Below, one piece after another: positions 8,419 to 16,586 of a stretch of 64,000 nt of DNA; position 1 is the stretch's first letter, and the number at the start of each line of letters is the position of its first letter. Both the position numbers and the translations under genes were made by a program. The stretch covers positions 204,517 to 268,516 of the forward strand of contig NZ_CANLMZ010000005.1 of assembly GCF_947492645.1 (NCBI RefSeq), read 5' to 3'. Below the pieces are notes generated by a model, which worked only from the letters and a program-made list of their open reading frames with translations, was not told the origin of the DNA and did not search any database. This DNA comes from an uncultured Pontibacter sp. Lineage in GTDB: Bacteria; Bacteroidota; Bacteroidia; Cytophagales; Hymenobacteraceae.

Positions 8419-8495
8419 CTAATTGTTAATACAATTAACTTATACGAGACAAAAAAGAAGGGGTGCAATAAGAGTACAATTTTTTTAGGAAAAAC

Positions 8496-8999
8496 TTAGT
8501 CTGCAACTACCACAGTACGTGCTATATAATCGTGTAGCATTTGGCTGCGCCTTGTGGTAAGTATAAGTAAAAAGCCCAGAAAAATTGGCAAAGCAGAAAG
8601 CAGCTTGGAGAAGTAACGAAGGTTTGCCTGTGCAAAACTGATGCGCTTGCCCCGCAAATCGGTGACTTTAAGCCCAAGTGTAAATTTGCCGATAGTGGCT
8701 TGCTTAGGAGAAGACTCGAGTAAAGTATAATAGAGCCAGTGCAGTACTGGAAGGTAAATATTGAAAAAGAGCATTTTAACAACAACCATTACCTCACTTA
8801 AACTAAAGCTGCCGTCACTCATTAAATCTTTCCAGGTATAGAGTTGCTGAGACTCTCCTGATGTAGAGTATAAAATAATCGTATACCAAAAAACAAGAAG
8901 CGATGTATCTACTAAAAAAGAGACAAATCGGGTTGCAAGGCTGCCATACAGAGAGGTCCGTTTTACGGTTGGGTTAGGTATGGTAAGTGCTGACTGCAT
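8496..8999 (-). CDS. RDD family membrane protein
   Basis: A 167-residue protein with the RDD pattern: an Arg-x-x-(aromatic) start of helix 1 (SLATRFVSFLVDTSLLVFW, with the conserved R and D) and a later D in the TIGKFTLGLKVTDLRG stretch that characterises the family. Three to four membrane helices are visible. The general role is unknown; some members have been linked to ion transport. It is upstream of and co-directional with the SPW gene, separated by 91 bases. Confidence 0.82.
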   Translation of the reverse strand: MQSALTIPNPTVKRTSLYGSLATRFVSFLVDTSLLVFWYTIILYSTSGESQQLYTWKDLMSDGSFSLSEVMVVVKMLFFNIYLPVLHWLYYTLLESSPKQATIGKFTLGLKVTDLRGKRISFAQANLRYFSKLLSALPIFLGFLLILTTRRSQMLHDYIARTVVVAD

Positions 9000-9302
9000 A
9001 AGGGCTCCTGTTAGTGTTGAGAGTTAAGTATAGATTTACCAGATACACGTTTATCACCTTTGGCAGGCTGGCATAAAGCATATGCCAGTTGTGGAGTAGA
9101 TTTAGCTAAATTTATAATTTTGTTTTTAAACGCCAAAAAATTAAACAAAATAAACATGATGCTTTACAAATTGCAATATGCCATTCTTGATTATAACTTA
9201 AATAGCATAACTTTCATTCAATACCCTACTTTTTTCAGGTGAACGTACTTTATTTAATGGTGAATGTTTCATTTGGCCTGATTTTATATAATTTCGTTTT
9301 AC
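9000..9302. other. divergent intergenic region between the RDD gene and murI
   Basis: About 300 AT-rich bases between divergent genes. It contains a TAATTTTG box (9115-9122) reading rightward and a TATAATTTCG-like sequence close to murI. No gene, RNA or clear hairpin was seen. Confidence 0.5.
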
Positions 9303-10118
9303 ATGGCACCAGAAATTAAATACAGACCCATAGGTATTTTTGACAGCGGAATAGGCGGACTTACTGTTGCACAGGCTATTACGAATCTACTACCTAACGA
9401 GCGCATCGTATACTTCGGCGATACCGCCCATTTGCCTTACGGCGATAAATCTACGGCTGCCATTCAGGCTTATGCCGTAAAAATCTGCGACCTGCTGATA
9501 AAGCAAAATTGCAAGGTGATACTTATTGCCTGTAACTCGGCCTCAGCGGCGGCTTACGAGTTGGTGAAAGAATATGTAGGCAGCAAAGCCAAAGTCCTTA
9601 ATGTAATCGACCCGATCGTATCCTACATTGGCCATACTTACCCAGGTAAAACGATCGGCCTTATTGGCACCAAGCAAACGGTAAACAGCAATGTGTATCG
9701 CAAAAAGGTTGATGAACTAGATAAAAGCATCGATCTGAAATCCCAGGCCACTCCCCTACTCGCAGCCATGATCGAGGAAGGCTTTTTTAACGATTCCATT
9801 TCGGAGAGTGTTATCCATACTTACCTGTCAGACCCAAACCTGCAACACATAGAAGCGCTTATACTTGGCTGCACACATTACCCGCTTATCAAAAAACAGA
9901 TAGAAAGTTTTTACAAAGGTGAAGTTGATGTGCTGGATGCCAGCCTGATTGTAGCCCAGCATGTAAAAGATTACCTGGAGGCAAATAACCTGGCGTCTGA
10001 TAAGCTGATTGGTGACCACACATTTTACGTTTCCGACTTCACCCGCTCTTTCGAGGAAAGCACGCGCATCTTCTTTAAGCGCCGCGTGCACCTGGAACAT
10101 TACCCGCTCTGGGAGTAA
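9303..10118 (+). CDS. murI: glutamate racemase
   Basis: A 271-residue Asp/Glu racemase. The two catalytic cysteines are C77 in IACNSASAAA and C190 in LGCTHYPL, with the substrate-binding FDSGIGGLT at residues 13-21 and FGDTAHLPYG near 38-47. It converts L-glutamate to D-glutamate for peptidoglycan precursors in the cytoplasm. The length is normal. It appears monocistronic, with 240 bases to the next gene and no obvious terminator. Confidence 0.95.
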   Translation: MAPEIKYRPIGIFDSGIGGLTVAQAITNLLPNERIVYFGDTAHLPYGDKSTAAIQAYAVKICDLLIKQNCKVILIACNSASAAAYELVKEYVGSKAKVLNVIDPIVSYIGHTYPGKTIGLIGTKQTVNSNVYRKKVDELDKSIDLKSQATPLLAAMIEEGFFNDSISESVIHTYLSDPNLQHIEALILGCTHYPLIKKQIESFYKGEVDVLDASLIVAQHVKDYLEANNLASDKLIGDHTFYVSDFTRSFEESTRIFFKRRVHLEHYPLWE

Positions 10119-10359
10119 AAGGCGGTTGCACCTGAATTTGTTGCGAGAGATGATTTTTGGTGCATACTCGTCTGGATCCGCAACATTCTACGCATCTATT
10201 CCCGACCAAGTATAACAGCGCAGTAACTTGCCCTGAGGAGGTGCAGAGAGCAGTTTGGCAAACAGGCAATTGCTAACATCTTAAGTATAAATCTGGCCCT
10301 GACGCGGTAATTCTGCGTAAAAAGTATATCTTTAAGCAATACCCAAAGTATAGATTCTG

Positions 10360-10908
10360 ATGAAAAAACGATACCTGACCATAGGCGACTTTAAGCGCAA
10401 TGCATTTATTGTGGCTGCTGCTGCCTGCATGGGCCTTACCAGTTGCAACTCCAACACCCAACAAGACGAGTGGAAAACCGGCGATGAAGTAGCTGTACCC
10501 GATGGCATTGTAACAGAGCTCACCGAAGAAGCACCAGACCAATGGAAAATAACTGATGAGCGCACAACTGCTCCGGGCCAAAGTATGGCTATTTTGAAGT
10601 ATAATGATGGCCGTGTTGATACGCTGCAAGGCCTTGCCCTGGAAAACCAGATGAAGGATTTGGCAGCAAACCAAGGCACCTACAACCAGGGTGGCTTTGG
10701 ACTGGGTAGTGTGCTGTGGTGGAGTGGCATGGGCTATATGGCCGGGCGTATGATGTCGCCTCGCCCGGGTTACTATGCAAACCCAGGTGTGATGAACAAT
10801 ACAGCTGCCTGGCGCCAGAATGTACAAACCTATCGCCAGCAATCTACAGCGCCTCGTACTGGCAGAAGCGGCTACTTCCGTGGGCGCAGCGGCGGTGCCG
10901 GCGCATAA
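10360..10908 (+). CDS. lipoprotein, YgiB/UPF0323-like partner of the following ATP-grasp gene
   Basis: A 182-residue protein. The N-terminus has a hydrophobic stretch ending in the lipobox GLTSC, with the lipidated cysteine near residue 28, so it should be anchored to a membrane. The middle is acidic and the C-terminal third is rich in Gly, Met, Arg and Tyr (SGMGYMAGRMMSPRPGYY), low-complexity and probably disordered. The next gene, 14 bases away, is a glutathionylspermidine-synthase-like ATP-grasp enzyme. In proteobacteria such enzymes (YgiC) pair with the YgiB/UPF0323 lipoproteins, and this gene fits that pairing by position and composition. The assignment is moderate. Confidence 0.72.
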   Translation: MKKRYLTIGDFKRNAFIVAAAACMGLTSCNSNTQQDEWKTGDEVAVPDGIVTELTEEAPDQWKITDERTTAPGQSMAILKYNDGRVDTLQGLALENQMKDLAANQGTYNQGGFGLGSVLWWSGMGYMAGRMMSPRPGYYANPGVMNNTAAWRQNVQTYRQQSTAPRTGRSGYFRGRSGGAGA

Positions 10909-10922
10909 CAAAAACGTCATCC

Positions 10923-12110
10923 ATGTTAGCTAAAGGAAATAACAACGTTCGCCTGACTACCCACACCGGCGATATAGAAACTGCTGTACGCGGGCTCGGC
11001 TGGGAATGGTGCGTAGAGGACGGCTGCGCCAACTACGTGCCCGGCGAGGCTGTAGTAATAAAAGAAGAAGAGGCAGAGGCTTTACTTGAGGCCGCTGATA
11101 CTTTATACAATATGATGGTGCAGGCCATACCCGAGAACCTGCCTGAAGAATTCCTAAAAATAGTAGGCATACCCGAAAACCTGTGGGAAATGCTGCGCCA
11201 GTCCTGGAACGACGACAGGCATTGGCACCTGTACGGCCGCTTCGATTTGGTTCAAACCCCAGAGGGCCCGAAGCTGCTTGAGTTTAATGCTGATACGGCT
11301 ACCTCTATCCCGGAAACAGCTGTAGTACAATGGGCCAGCTTAGCAGCAGCTGGTAAAAACGACGCTAACCAATACTCCGGACTGTATGAGGCGCTCGTAG
11401 AGCAGCTAAAAAGCTGGCGCATGTTAAATGACGACCTGGCCCCTGCCCTGCTCCTGACTTACATAGGAGCAAGTGCCGAAGACGAAGCAAACTGTGCTGT
11501 AATTGCCCAGGCTGCTACAGAGGCCGGTTTTGAAGCGCACCTTTGCCCTATTGGGGAAGTAAACATATCAACAGAAGGAGCAGAAAAAGGTATCTGGGCG
11601 CAGGTAGATGCCGAGCAATGGCGACAGTTCCCGTTCTTGTTTAAACTGCTGCCCTGGGAGCAAATAGCCTGGGAAGAGCCAGAACTGCTACAGAGCCTCA
11701 CTTACCTGGCAAGTATGCGCAACGTGGTCATCGCTAACCCGGCTTATACTTTATTGTTCCAAAGCAAAGGCATGCTGGCCTGGCTCTGGAAAGCATACCC
11801 CTACCACCCGCTGCTACTCGAAACCGATCTTGTTCCAATAAGCGGCAAATATATCCGCAAGCCATACTTTGGCCGCGAAGGGCAGAGTGTAGAAGTAGTA
11901 GATAAAGTACGTGTAACCAAAGTAGCAGGAGAGTACGATAACCAGCAGCAGGTATACCAACGCTGGTGCGACTTACCCGAAGACAACAATGGCTACCAAT
12001 ACCAGGCAGGCGTTTTCTGGGCAGGTGAAGGTTGTGCGATTGGTTTTAGGCGTGAAAAAGGCATTATTACCAACCTGTCGCAGTTTGTGCCGCATCTGGT
12101 GGAGGGGTAA
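10923..12110 (+). CDS. glutathionylspermidine synthase family protein (YgiC/YjfC-like ATP-grasp)
   Basis: A 395-residue protein matching the C-terminal synthetase domain of the glutathionylspermidine synthase family, without the N-terminal amidase. Recognisable blocks are DDRHWHLYGRFDL, LLEFNADTATSIPETAV (ATP-grasp metal site), KPYFGREGQSV and the end YQAGVFWAGEGCAIGFRR. The family ligates an amine to a carboxylate using ATP. YgiC-type members have no proven substrate, so true glutathionylspermidine synthesis is not implied. The frame stays open upstream across the lipoprotein gene, but the ATG chosen starts where conservation begins and leaves a 14-base spacer. Confidence 0.85.
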   Translation: MLAKGNNNVRLTTHTGDIETAVRGLGWEWCVEDGCANYVPGEAVVIKEEEAEALLEAADTLYNMMVQAIPENLPEEFLKIVGIPENLWEMLRQSWNDDRHWHLYGRFDLVQTPEGPKLLEFNADTATSIPETAVVQWASLAAAGKNDANQYSGLYEALVEQLKSWRMLNDDLAPALLLTYIGASAEDEANCAVIAQAATEAGFEAHLCPIGEVNISTEGAEKGIWAQVDAEQWRQFPFLFKLLPWEQIAWEEPELLQSLTYLASMRNVVIANPAYTLLFQSKGMLAWLWKAYPYHPLLLETDLVPISGKYIRKPYFGREGQSVEVVDKVRVTKVAGEYDNQQQVYQRWCDLPEDNNGYQYQAGVFWAGEGCAIGFRREKGIITNLSQFVPHLVEG

Positions 12111-12132
12111 TATTTATTTAAAGTATAAAACT

Positions 12133-12891
12133 ATGTCAATAGAATCAGAAGCCGACCTGATCGGGATGCAGAATGTGAGCGAAGCGGTTGCCACTACGCT
12201 GAAACAAATGCGGGAACATGCAAAGCCCGGCATGACTACCAAGGAGTTGGATGACTTTGGTTATGGAATCCTGCAGTCTTTCGGCGCAAAATCGGCACCC
12301 AAGGTAACCTACAATTTCCCCGGTTATACTTGTATTAGTGTTAATAATGAGGCAGCTCATGGCATACCCTCTACTGATACGGTGCTGCAAGACGGCGATC
12401 TGGTAAATATTGATGTCTCGGCTGAATTAAATGGCTATTTTGCAGACAATGGTGGCTCTTTTGTGCTCGGAGAGGATATCAACGGTTTAAATAAATTAGT
12501 GGAGACCTCTGTTGCTGCGCTGTATAAAGCTTTGAGCGGAATAAAAGGAGGTGTAAGAATCTCAGACATCGGCAGGGTAATAGAAACAGAAGCTAAAAAG
12601 AACGGCTTTAAAGTGATCAAAAACCTGGTAGGGCATGGCGTAGGCAGAAGCCTGCATGAGCCACCGCACGAAATACCTTGCTTCTACGACAAGTATAATA
12701 CCCAACGCTTCAAGAAAAATACAGTAGTTGCCGTAGAGACCTTTATCTCCACCAAAGGCAGCTATACGCACGAAAAAGGCGACGGCTGGACATTACTTAC
12801 TGAAAAAGGCGGCTTTGTGGCACAGCACGAACACACTATACTTATCACCGACGGAGAACCGATTATACTTACCAAGGCAAACGGGATTTGA
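12133..12891 (+). CDS. map: methionine aminopeptidase, type I
   Basis: A 252-residue pita-bread metallopeptidase. The five metal ligands can be placed: Asp in VNIDVSAEL, Asp in FADNGGSF (where most members have GDTS), His in GHGVGRSLHEPP, Glu in AVETF and Glu in AQHEHTILIT. A preceding conserved His is in AAHGIPS. It removes the initiator methionine from nascent proteins. The upstream open frame overlaps the previous gene, but the ATG at the chosen start follows an AAGTATAAAACT spacer and opens the conserved domain. Bacteroidota often carry more than one map paralogue, so this may not be the only copy. Confidence 0.92.
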   Translation: MSIESEADLIGMQNVSEAVATTLKQMREHAKPGMTTKELDDFGYGILQSFGAKSAPKVTYNFPGYTCISVNNEAAHGIPSTDTVLQDGDLVNIDVSAELNGYFADNGGSFVLGEDINGLNKLVETSVAALYKALSGIKGGVRISDIGRVIETEAKKNGFKVIKNLVGHGVGRSLHEPPHEIPCFYDKYNTQRFKKNTVVAVETFISTKGSYTHEKGDGWTLLTEKGGFVAQHEHTILITDGEPIILTKANGI

Positions 12892-12954
12892 TTAGCTGGG
12901 AGTATAAATGAATTCCATTTGAGATATTGCCTTTTTTTATTGTTTTAAACTCTG

Positions 12955-13050
12955 GCTGTCATTTCGAACACCGTGAGAAATCTGGAATATTGCGAAACTA
13001 TGAAATTCTCCAAATTTTTCGTGTAGCTCGAAACGATAATTTCGCATTAA
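12955..13050. repeat. degenerate GTCATTTCGA-type intergenic inverted repeat
   Basis: The left arm reads GTCATTTCGA then GTGAGAAATCTGGA. The right arm, read in complement, gives a diverged copy (TTTCGAG, CACGAAAAATTTGGAGA). Sequences of this type, TCATTTCGA followed by GAGAAATCT, are a common intergenic repeat in Bacteroidota genomes from my general knowledge. It lies between map and nuoH. Confidence 0.6.
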
Positions 13051-13123
13051 AAAGATAGCATTGAGTTACAACCTGCCCATACAAAACCCTCGCTTATAAC
13101 CTGCACATCTCCAAATTATAACT

Positions 13124-13131
13124 TACCTTTG
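13124..13131 (+). promoter_or_regulatory. -7 box (TACCTTTG) upstream of nuoH
   Basis: TACCTTTG matches TAnnTTTG and lies 24 bases before the nuoH ATG, so a promoter for the nuo H-N cluster could start here. The -33 element is not obvious. Confidence 0.5.
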
Positions 13132-13155
13132 CCTGCTGATAAACCATAACCGCCT

Positions 13156-14259
13156 ATGCTTGCTTTTGTGCTTACACTTGTGCTGTTGCTCTTGATAGTG
13201 ATCGTGCTGGCGTACGCAGAGCGCAAAGTGGCCGCTTTTATGCAGGACAGGCTTGGTCCAACCGAGGCAGGCCCGTATGGTTCTTTGCAATCGGTGCTGG
13301 ATGTTTTAAAGCTGTTGCAGAAAGAAGATATTGTACCTGCCGCTGCTGATAAAAGTCTTTTCAAGCTTGCCCCGATCCTAATTTTTGCTGCAGTTTTTGC
13401 TGGCTTTGCCGTTATCCCTTTCACTCCCGATTTGGTGCCTGCTGGTATTGGTATCGGCGTGTTTTACCTGTTGGCGATCATCTCTTTAGACGTGGTTGGT
13501 TTACTAATGGCGGGCTGGGGCTCTAATAACAAGTATGCCATGTTGGGTGCAATGCGTTCGGTGGCTCAGATTGTTTCTTATGAGATTCCGGCAGGGTTGG
13601 CCATACTTTCGGTGGTGATGGTTTGCCAGTCGTTGGATTTCCAGGAGATCAGTTACCAGCAGGGTGTCTTAATGCAGATTTTCCCGGGGCTGGAGTACGA
13701 AGCAAACTGGCTTTTTGGCATTGAGGCGCTGGGCCTGGAAACCACAAACATTGGCGGCATCACCACCTGGAATATTTTCCGGGCTCCTATACTTTTGGTT
13801 GCTTTTGTGATCTACTTCATCGCCTCGCTGGCAGAGAGTAACCGCGCACCTTTCGATATTCCGGAGGCGGAGTCGGAGCTAGTGGCGGGTTTCCACGTAG
13901 AATATTCAGGGTTCAGGTTTGCGATTTTGTTTTTGGCAGAGTATAGTATGATGGTGCTGGTTAGCCTGGTAGCGGTTATACTTTTCCTGGGCAGCTGGAA
14001 TACGCCGCTTCCAAACATTGGTCCTTTACAACTTGCCAACTGGACTACCGGTACCATCGGTGAATTGTCGAGTATACTTTGGGGTGGATTTTGGCTGCTA
14101 AGTAAAACCTTTGTGCTGTTGTTTCTGCAACTGCAGATCCGCTGGACATATCCGCGTTTGCGCGTAGACCAGCTCATGCACCTGTGCTGGAAAGTACTGA
14201 CCCCGATTGCCCTGGGCATAGTATTGCTAGCAGGCATCTGGCGATTGTTGATGATATGA
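13156..14259 (+). CDS. nuoH: NADH-quinone oxidoreductase subunit H
   Basis: A 367-residue polytopic membrane protein of the NuoH/ND1 family. Signature segments are YAERKVAAFMQDRLGPTEAGPYG near the N-terminus, which contributes to the quinone chamber, and the SLAESNRAPFDIPEAESELVAG stretch with its conserved acidic residues later on. It links the hydrophilic arm to the proton-pumping arm of complex I. It is the first gene of an H-I-J-K-L-M-N run; subunits A-G are not in the window. A -7 box lies 24 bases upstream of the ATG. Confidence 0.96.
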   Translation: MLAFVLTLVLLLLIVIVLAYAERKVAAFMQDRLGPTEAGPYGSLQSVLDVLKLLQKEDIVPAAADKSLFKLAPILIFAAVFAGFAVIPFTPDLVPAGIGIGVFYLLAIISLDVVGLLMAGWGSNNKYAMLGAMRSVAQIVSYEIPAGLAILSVVMVCQSLDFQEISYQQGVLMQIFPGLEYEANWLFGIEALGLETTNIGGITTWNIFRAPILLVAFVIYFIASLAESNRAPFDIPEAESELVAGFHVEYSGFRFAILFLAEYSMMVLVSLVAVILFLGSWNTPLPNIGPLQLANWTTGTIGELSSILWGGFWLLSKTFVLLFLQLQIRWTYPRLRVDQLMHLCWKVLTPIALGIVLLAGIWRLLMI

Positions 14260-14263
14260 TTAT

Positions 14264-14332
14264 AGTTAAAAGTTGAGGGTTAAAAGTTTAAAGTGATTTG
14301 AACGCATAACTCTTAACTCATAACTCTTAACT
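14264..14332. repeat. imperfect inverted repeat of short AT-rich units between nuoH and nuoI
   Basis: The left arm (about 14264-14290) carries two units of GTTAAAAGTT. The right arm (about 14305-14332) carries two units of AACTCTTAAC type in the opposite sense. The arms align with only a few mismatches, so the spacer can fold into a long hairpin ending just before the nuoI start. Confidence 0.65.
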
Positions 14333-14340
14333 TGAACGAA

Positions 14341-14931
14341 GTGAAACATACATACGGATTCTGGGATGTGGTGAAGTCGCTGGTAAGTGGCCTGCGCCTG
14401 ACGTGGCGGCATTTTAAAAATGCAAAGAACCGCCGCACTCCCGAGTACGTGACAGACGAGAATTACTTTAACCAACCCGACGGACTGGTAACGCTAACGT
14501 ACCCTTACGAAGCTATACCTGTACCAGACAATGGCCGTTACCGCCTGCACAACGAGATCGACGATTGCATTGTATGCGACCTTTGCGCCAAAGTATGCCC
14601 GGTAAACTGCATCACCATCGAGTCGGTTAAGGCTACTGAAGAGATCGGTGTAACCTCAGACGGTACAAAAAAACGACTTTACGCGCCGGTATTTGATATT
14701 GATATGGCCAAATGCTGCTACTGTGGCCTTTGTACTACTGTTTGTCCAACCGATTGCCTGACCATGACGCCTGTGTACGACTTCGCGGAAGTAGACATCA
14801 AAAACATGATCTACCACTTTACTGACCTTACACCAGAGCAGGCCGAGGAGAAAAAGCAACTACTGGCGAAGCAACAGGAAGAAATGGCAGCGGCCAAGGC
14901 GGCGGCATTGGCCGCAAGAAAATTAATTTAA
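14341..14931 (+). CDS. nuoI: NADH-quinone oxidoreductase subunit I (2x[4Fe-4S])
   Basis: About 196 residues with two ferredoxin-type 4Fe-4S motifs, CIVCDLCAKVCPVNC and CCYCGLCTTVCPTDC, which carry clusters N6a/N6b in complex I. The last 35 residues are an alanine/glutamate-rich helix. No ATG is available: I place the start at GTG, giving M-K-H-T-Y-G, although a TTG nine bases upstream in the same frame is also possible. The start lies at the edge of an inverted repeat. It is followed after 20 bases by an unrelated exported protein instead of nuoJ. Confidence 0.93.
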   Translation: MKHTYGFWDVVKSLVSGLRLTWRHFKNAKNRRTPEYVTDENYFNQPDGLVTLTYPYEAIPVPDNGRYRLHNEIDDCIVCDLCAKVCPVNCITIESVKATEEIGVTSDGTKKRLYAPVFDIDMAKCCYCGLCTTVCPTDCLTMTPVYDFAEVDIKNMIYHFTDLTPEQAEEKKQLLAKQQEEMAAAKAAALAARKLI

Positions 14932-14951
14932 CAATATTATTAAAGTTCGAT

Positions 14952-15602
14952 ATGAGATTTATTATACTCTTTTCAATTGTCCTTATGAGCATTGTAAATG
15001 TATACGGACAAAATTTATCAAAGCTCGATGAGAAGAATGGCTTCAAAAACTTCAAGCTAGGATCATTGAAGTCAAATTATCCAAACTTAGTATACTATGG
15101 ATTTATTTTGTCTGAACTAGATGATAACTACTCAAAAGAATATGATGGTTATCTTGATCATAGTTTAAAGAGTTATGTTAAAAGAAATGATGATGTAAAA
15201 ATTGGGGATATAGAAATCTCCGAACCGACTTATTATTTTTTTAATAACAAATTATTAAGAATTGATTTTACGTTACTTAATTCAAATGGAAAAGAGCTTC
15301 TCAAATTGTATACAAGTCTTTATGGTAGCCCTGTAGTCAAGAAAGAAAGGAACAGTTTAGGGGCAGAGATAACAAACTACGTTTGGAAAGGTAAGAGGGT
15401 TAATTTAATTATGACCTATTGTGGAAAGCCATTTAAGAGCAATACCATATACTATAAAAATGGTTCTCCTGTTGATGATACTCCTAAGGATGGGCCAAAA
15501 TATACAGTACGTTATGTCAGCCTTGAAGGACTCGCTCAGAAATCAGGTGGCACAAGTGCAGATAGAGCAAAACTAAACCAACAAAGAGCAAACGATTTAT
15601 AA
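14952..15602 (+). CDS. exported orphan protein inserted between nuoI and nuoJ
   Basis: A 216-residue protein with a clear signal peptide (MRFIILFSIVLMSIVNVYGQ) and no recognised domain. The mature part is rich in Lys, Asn, Tyr and Ser, including GFKNFKLGSLKSNYPN, and ends with a charged, probably disordered tail. The gene is visibly more AT-rich than its neighbours and lacks the TATACTT motif that saturates them, which suggests acquisition from elsewhere. It sits 20 bases after nuoI, and its TAA ends 2 bases before the nuoJ GTG, so it should be co-transcribed with complex I genes. Function unknown. Confidence 0.8.
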   Translation: MRFIILFSIVLMSIVNVYGQNLSKLDEKNGFKNFKLGSLKSNYPNLVYYGFILSELDDNYSKEYDGYLDHSLKSYVKRNDDVKIGDIEISEPTYYFFNNKLLRIDFTLLNSNGKELLKLYTSLYGSPVVKKERNSLGAEITNYVWKGKRVNLIMTYCGKPFKSNTIYYKNGSPVDDTPKDGPKYTVRYVSLEGLAQKSGGTSADRAKLNQQRANDL

Positions 15603-15604
15603 AC

Positions 15605-16117
15605 GTGCTTTTCTACATCTTCGCCGTACTGGCTATACTTTCGGGGGCTTACATGGTACTAACGCGCAATCTGCTGTATGCCGGTTTTTCGCTGCTGATC
15701 ACGTTGCTAAGCATTGCCGGTATTTACGTGCTGCTGTTCGCCGATTTTATTGCCGTTACCCAGCTAATGGTGTATGTGGGCGGGGTGCTGGTGCTTCTAC
15801 TTTTTGGTATCATGCTAAGTAGCCGCGTGCACGATAAGTCAGTGCTTTCGGAGAACGTGAACACGATTTGGGGCACGTTGGTGGCCGGGCTTATATTTGT
15901 AGGCTTGAGTTACGCTATACTTAAAGCCAATATCAGCAGCTTACCGTGGCTTCAGACTACCGAACTAGATGTGTTGGGCAACCAGAAAAGCACGGTGCAA
16001 AGTATAGGCATCAAATTAATGACTGATTTTGTATTGCCTTTTGAGTTAGCTTCGCTGCTGCTGCTGATGGCCCTTATGGGAGCCGCTTACATTGCCACAG
16101 ACAAACAGAAAGTATAA
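15605..16117 (+). CDS. nuoJ: NADH-quinone oxidoreductase subunit J
   Basis: A 170-residue membrane protein with about five hydrophobic helices. QLMVYVGGVLVLLLFGIML is the NuoJ/ND6 signature, the helix with a pi-bulge near the quinone-to-antiporter coupling route. The reading frame begins with GTG, two bases after the stop of the inserted orphan; no ATG fits the conserved N-terminus. It is followed after two bases by nuoK. Confidence 0.94.
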   Translation: MLFYIFAVLAILSGAYMVLTRNLLYAGFSLLITLLSIAGIYVLLFADFIAVTQLMVYVGGVLVLLLFGIMLSSRVHDKSVLSENVNTIWGTLVAGLIFVGLSYAILKANISSLPWLQTTELDVLGNQKSTVQSIGIKLMTDFVLPFELASLLLLMALMGAAYIATDKQKV

Positions 16118-16119
16118 CC

Positions 16120-16431
16120 ATGGAGCAAATTCCGTTAGAGCATATTCTCCTTTTAAGTGCTGCACTTTTCAGCCTGGGCATACTTGCCGTTATCACCAAA
16201 CGCCATGCGGTGGTGGTACTGATGGGTATAGAGCTGATCTTTAATGCCGCCAACCTTAACCTGATAGCTTTCAGCAGACACGACCCCGCGCTGTTGCAGG
16301 GCCAACTGTTCTCGCTTTTTGTAATAGTTGTGGCCGCCGCCGAAGCTGCTGTTGCTCTTGCCATTGTACTGCGGGTGTACCAGCATTTTAAGACAGCTAA
16401 CTTAAACGAGATCGCGACAATAGATAAGTAA
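16120..16431 (+). CDS. nuoK: NADH-quinone oxidoreductase subunit K
   Basis: A 103-residue protein with three transmembrane helices, matching the family's usual length. The conserved MGIELIFNAANLNLI carries the membrane glutamate of the proton path, and AAAEAAVALAIVL carries the second glutamate. The ATG lies two bases after nuoJ, so the pair is probably translationally coupled. A 155-base spacer separates it from nuoL, wider than elsewhere in the cluster; I see no terminator in it. Confidence 0.96.
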   Translation: MEQIPLEHILLLSAALFSLGILAVITKRHAVVVLMGIELIFNAANLNLIAFSRHDPALLQGQLFSLFVIVVAAAEAAVALAIVLRVYQHFKTANLNEIATIDK

Positions 16432-16586
16432 TTCTTATAGTTACGTTAACCACTCCTCCCGCCGGAGATGGCGTGCGTGCCTCCGAAGCCACACAATCAA
16501 AGCGTAAACTATGCTTAATATATTAAAGCAATATACTTAACTTTGGCAGCCTAAAACGCACATACCCGAAACGATAAAGTATAAAC

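Noticed and set aside
9060..9242. 60-codon open frame upstream of murI
   Set aside because: Low-complexity AT-rich translation, no homology pattern, and it overlaps likely promoter sequence.
10716..10922. 69-codon N-terminal extension of the ATP-grasp gene
   Set aside because: It overlaps the coding lipoprotein gene in another frame; the family N-terminus begins at the ATG at 10923.
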